Assembly: GCA_965153355.1 (NCBI GenBank)
Contig: OZ231126.1
Span: 6,510,001 to 6,574,000 of the forward strand
Reading direction: 5' to 3'
DNA length: 64,000 nucleotides
Origin: Flaccisagitta enflata
Lineage: Eukaryota > Chaetognatha > Sagittoidea > Aphragmophora
How positions within the stretch are numbered: the stretch's first letter is position 1; every line of letters begins with the position of its first letter. The notes beneath the pieces were generated by a model. That model was not told where the DNA came from. It did not search any database and saw nothing but the letters and a program-made list of their open reading frames with translations. The translations under genes and the position numbers were made by a program. Shown piece after piece: positions 60,786 through 64,000 of this stretch.

Positions 60786-60935
60786 CTCTATAGCCCGCTA
60801 TTTCGTTCCGATTGTTCTCTGGTAACGGGCTGTTTTTTCATCACTGCCCCTGCTAAAATGTTTGGTTGGATTTTTTTATCACCGCCCCTGCCCACCTGCA
60901 CGCGACTTGGGCAGACATTTATCCGGCCCTATTCA
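60786..60935 (+). mobile_element. Covarying-hairpin element, head eroded
   Basis: CTCTATAGCCCGCT, CACTGCCCCTGC and CCGCCCCTGCCCACC are followed by the intact tail word GCACGCGACT and TTTATCCGGCCC. Confidence 0.6.
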
Positions 60936-61121
60936 AATTTCTGTGTGAATGTCTGTCTGTTCAACAGCTTTTTTTCTTCCTGGGTTTGCGTACATGCGTG
61001 TCTCTCTTCTCCTTGGTTTGTCTGCCAATCTGTCTGTCTTTGTGTCTTATTGTCTGTCTGGAAGTTTTCCTGTCTGCCCGCCTGTTTGTCTGTCCTTCTT
61101 GTCTCTCAGTCTTTCTGCGTG

Positions 61122-61317
<196 letters not shown>

Positions 61318-61387
61318 AGTAATTCCAGTTAAGGCACGTTTTCCAATCGTTGGCATTGATTGACTTTGGCGCCTAGACTCAGCGTTG

Positions 61388-61575
61388 GGCATGCTTAAGG
61401 CATGATTGAAGTAAACCTAAATTAAAGCATGATTGAAGAATGTCCAAAGCATGATTGAAGTATACCAAAATTAAAGCATGATTGAAGAATGCCCAGAGCA
61501 TGATTGAAGTATGCCTTAGGTATGATAGATATCAAAAGATGATTTAAGTTGCCTTGATACATGACTGAAGTTTGG
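61388..61575. repeat. AAAGCATGATTGAAG minisatellite
   Basis: About eight irregular units of GCATGATTGAAGTATGCC type. Confidence 0.8.
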
Positions 61576-61606
61576 GTAAGTCAGAACATGAATATACTAC
61601 GCGTGT

Positions 61607-62161
61607 TAAAACAAGGCCGGATACACGGGCCAAGACGGTGCGCCGGGCGTTATTAATTCCTAGAGCTATTCCTGGCTCCATCAGACCTATCTCTAGCTCT
61701 AATAGACCTATCCCTAGCTCTATCAGACCTATCCCGAGTTCTATCAGGCCTGTCCCGAGCTCTATCAGACCTATCCCAAGCTCAATCAGACCTATCCCAA
61801 GCTCTATCAGACCTGTCCCCTAACCTATCCGACCTATCACCAGACCTATCCGACCTATCCCCAGCTCAATCAGACCTAACCGTAGCTGATTTTTTGTGTG
61901 AATGAAATGTCGAGTATCACCAATAATGAAGAAAATGAGTTTTCAATAGATTTCAAATATTTTCAGCGATTTTTCATTCGAGCGTGACCGACGGATGGAA
62001 AGACAGACAGAGCCTCTTAAAGAGGTGCTATGGCGCATCTAGGAATCATCCTAGCATATTTCCGAATCATTTCCATTCATTTTTGCTTCTTTTCGAGATT
62101 TTCAACTCGAGCATGACCAACCAACAGACTGAGCGAGTTATAGAGGTGCTATGGCGTACCT
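61607..62161 (-). mobile_element. Covarying-hairpin element, AGGTGC type, with minisatellite body
   Basis: It is the reverse-orientation relative of 48314-49037. The tail AACAAGGCCGGATACACGGG is followed by the word ACGGTGCGCC (61635-61644). Then come an AGCTCTATCAGACCTATCCC array, an inner head (AGGTGCTATGGCGCATCT, 62023-62040) and an outer head (62144-62161). The outer head abuts the tail of the next element at 62164. Confidence 0.8.
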
Positions 62162-62576
62162 AAAAACAAGGCCAACACCTTACAGTCGCGTGTGGTTGTT
62201 AAGACCTTAAGACCAAATGACTTAAAGACTAAAAGACTAAAAGACTAAAAGTCTATAAGACTAAAAGACTAAAAGACTAAAAGACTAAAAGACTAAATGA
62301 CTAAATGACTAAATGACTAAATGACTAAATGACTAAAAGACTAAAAGACTAAAAGACTAAAAGACTAAAAGACTAAAAGACTAAAAGACTAAAAGACTAA
62401 AAGACTAAAAGACTAAAAGACCAAAAGACTAAAACACTGAATGTAAATTGCCTTGAAATAACTCAAAATGACTTTAAATGACGGAAAATGATGAAAACAA
62501 GCTATGCTTACCAACGAACCGACCGACCAACAGACGGACAGAGTAGGTCATAGAGTCGCGTACACGCGACTAAAAA
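62162..62576 (-). mobile_element. Covarying-hairpin element with (GACTAAAA)n body
   Basis: Tail AACAAGGCCAACACC then AGTCGCGTGT (62184-62193); head hairpin AGTCGCGTACACGCGACT (62554-62571), whose minus-strand word is AGTCGCGTGT, identical even at the last base that differs from other copies. The body is (GACTAAAA)n over about 200 bases plus ATGACTTTAAATGAC units. Confidence 0.85.
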
Positions 62577-63318
62577 AAGACGGACCTTTCTTTTCATTGA
62601 CTTTCTAATCACCAAAGCAGGGCCAGGGAATTTCTAGCTATTCTTACATTGAGCCTCTCCCGTCCCGTCCGATGGTGAGATTTGATAATCAGTATCTTTG
62701 TTTGCACTATCGCTCATCACCAAAAACTGTATCATCTTTCATGATATTCCCCCTGCTCTGTTATCTCAATCCCGTCACTTTGTCTGTCCAATTGTCCACT
62801 CCGCCCTCATTTTCTTTCGTCCTGCCGCAGCCACTCTGTCCCTCCCCCCTAAGCTCCCCAGCTAAAACTCCTCCCCTCGCAACTCTCTGTCTGGTGCCCC
62901 CTCCTCTCGCCCCAGCCCCAGCCCTCTCTCTACCTCTAAATGTCCCCTACATAGGCTCCGGTCCTTTCAACCCTGTCTCTGTCTGGTGCCTCCTCCTCTC
63001 GTCAAAGCCACTCTCTCTCTACCCCTAACTGACCCTCGCTTGAGCTCCTGCCCCCGCCCCTCTGACTCTGTCTTATGCCCCCTCCTCCTCCTCAACTTTA
63101 TCTACCCATTCCATTTTCTGCCCCCTCAAATCCCCCCCCCCCCTCCCCGCCTGGCTGGTCGGTGGCCATTCTATCTGCCCCCTCCCCTTTCCGCCCCTCA
63201 TCCTTCCCCTAACACCCAGGCCGCAACCCCCCCCCCCGGCCACTCTGTCTCTGTCTGATGCCAGTTGTTGACGTCAGCGTTTTTTTCCGGTTTCGGCGAT
63301 TCGATACTGATTGATGGT

Positions 63319-63320
<2 letters not shown>
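62577..63320. other. Unassigned C-rich sequence
   Basis: C-rich, with a loose repeat of CTCTGTCTGGTGCCCCCTCC type. Open frames on plus are Pro/Ser/Leu-rich without motifs; I do not call a gene. Confidence 0.45.
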
Positions 63321-63408
<88 letters not shown>

Positions 63409-63412
63409 GAGA
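63321..63412. repeat. (GA)n tract
   Basis: About 85 bases of (GA)n. Confidence 0.95.
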
Positions 63413-63474
63413 GAGAACTCGTGTGTGTGTCTCTCTGCCGCACCATTTTGCTCGATTGATTAGAGTTTTTCTTG

Positions 63475-63770
63475 ACCACGTACAGATGTCGCACACGTGA
63501 GCATGTAGTCACGTGAGCACGCACAGATGTCGCACGCGTTAGTACGTAACCACGTGAAAATGTACAGATGTTACACGCGTGAGCACATACCAATGTTGCA
63601 CGCGTGAGCACAAAGTCACGTAACCACGTACAGATGTTGTAGGCGTGAGAACGTAGTCACGTGAGCACATACAGATGTTGCACGCATGAGCATGTACAGA
63701 TGTTGCACGCGTGAGCATGTACAGATGTTGCACGCGTGAGCGTGTACAGAGACCGCAATTGTAAGCATGT
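63475..63770. repeat. 25-bp minisatellite
   Basis: About 12 units of TGCACGCGTGAGCATGTACA type, alternating with GTCACGTGAGCACG variants. Confidence 0.85.
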
Positions 63771-64000
63771 ACTCATGTATTTTTGAGGTCGATATTAGAA
63801 AGATGTCGCATATTCCCGTTGCCCTCATTTTCATTTGCAGTTACATGGTGACATGGTACTGTATTTGAGGTTACATAGCTTAATCTATAAGTGTTAATTC
63901 ATAAGAATGTACTCATCTTCCCACTGATCGCCATCTCACGCTAGCGTTGCTAACGTACACTTCTGTGTTAATAAAAGTCGAATATAAGAATGTTCATGGG
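63771..64000. other. Unassigned sequence
   Basis: Nothing recognisable. Confidence 0.4.

Overview
This window looks like eukaryotic, most likely invertebrate metazoan, nuclear DNA. It has GT-AG introns, AATAAA signals, a signal-peptide exon joined to a secreted F5/8C (discoidin)-like domain, and hAT, Tc1/mariner and pogo-like miniature elements. Very long (CT)n, (GA)n and (GT)n tracts fill much of it. Nothing identifies the species. There are no bacterial operons, rRNA genes, tRNA genes or CRISPR arrays. Genes are sparse; well over half of the sequence is tandem repeat or short non-autonomous mobile element.

Genes. The best one is a three-exon minus-strand gene (exons 34615-34696, 30637-30944, 30137-30343; polyA signal at 30022) for a 198-residue secreted galactose-binding-like protein. 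All splice phases agree. A second coding exon (11859-13458, plus) encodes a low-complexity protein: Ser-rich 14-residue repeats, poly-Ser, octapeptide repeats, an Asn-Ala run and one transmembrane helix. A short minus-strand 3' exon (43394-43573) ends 33 bases before an AATAAA. A weaker exon candidate lies at 32990-33364.

Mobile DNA. About 25 copies of one short element family are scattered from 4.1 kb to 62.6 kb. Each intact copy starts with a hairpin after a T-run, continues with (GTCC/GTCG)n, and ends with a second small hairpin followed by TTGTT. The 9-10 base 'word' at the head recurs inverted near the tail. Both words and both stems change together between copies, so pairing is kept while sequence is not. 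Several copies carry a private tandem array inside. One 1.56-kb copy sits inside a 36-bp satellite, showing that it was inserted. Other elements include long foldbacks (294-1710, 16693-17870, 38532-39297, 58140-58985), a second family with GGGCAGCGG ends (20233-20703, 33930-34250), a hAT-type MITE with an 8-bp target duplication (35910-36233) and mariner/pogo-type MITEs.

Tandem repeats. Units of 18, 24, 25, 37, 42, 60, 64, 80, 105, 160 and 319 bp were seen besides the dinucleotide tracts. Many are interrupted by an element, so arrays and elements are physically linked. The 319-bp array (54422-56621, about seven nearly identical copies) contains, in every unit, an exon-like segment and a stretch with a 5' splice site, a hairpin and an Sm-like site; it is the best candidate for an unrecognised functional array.
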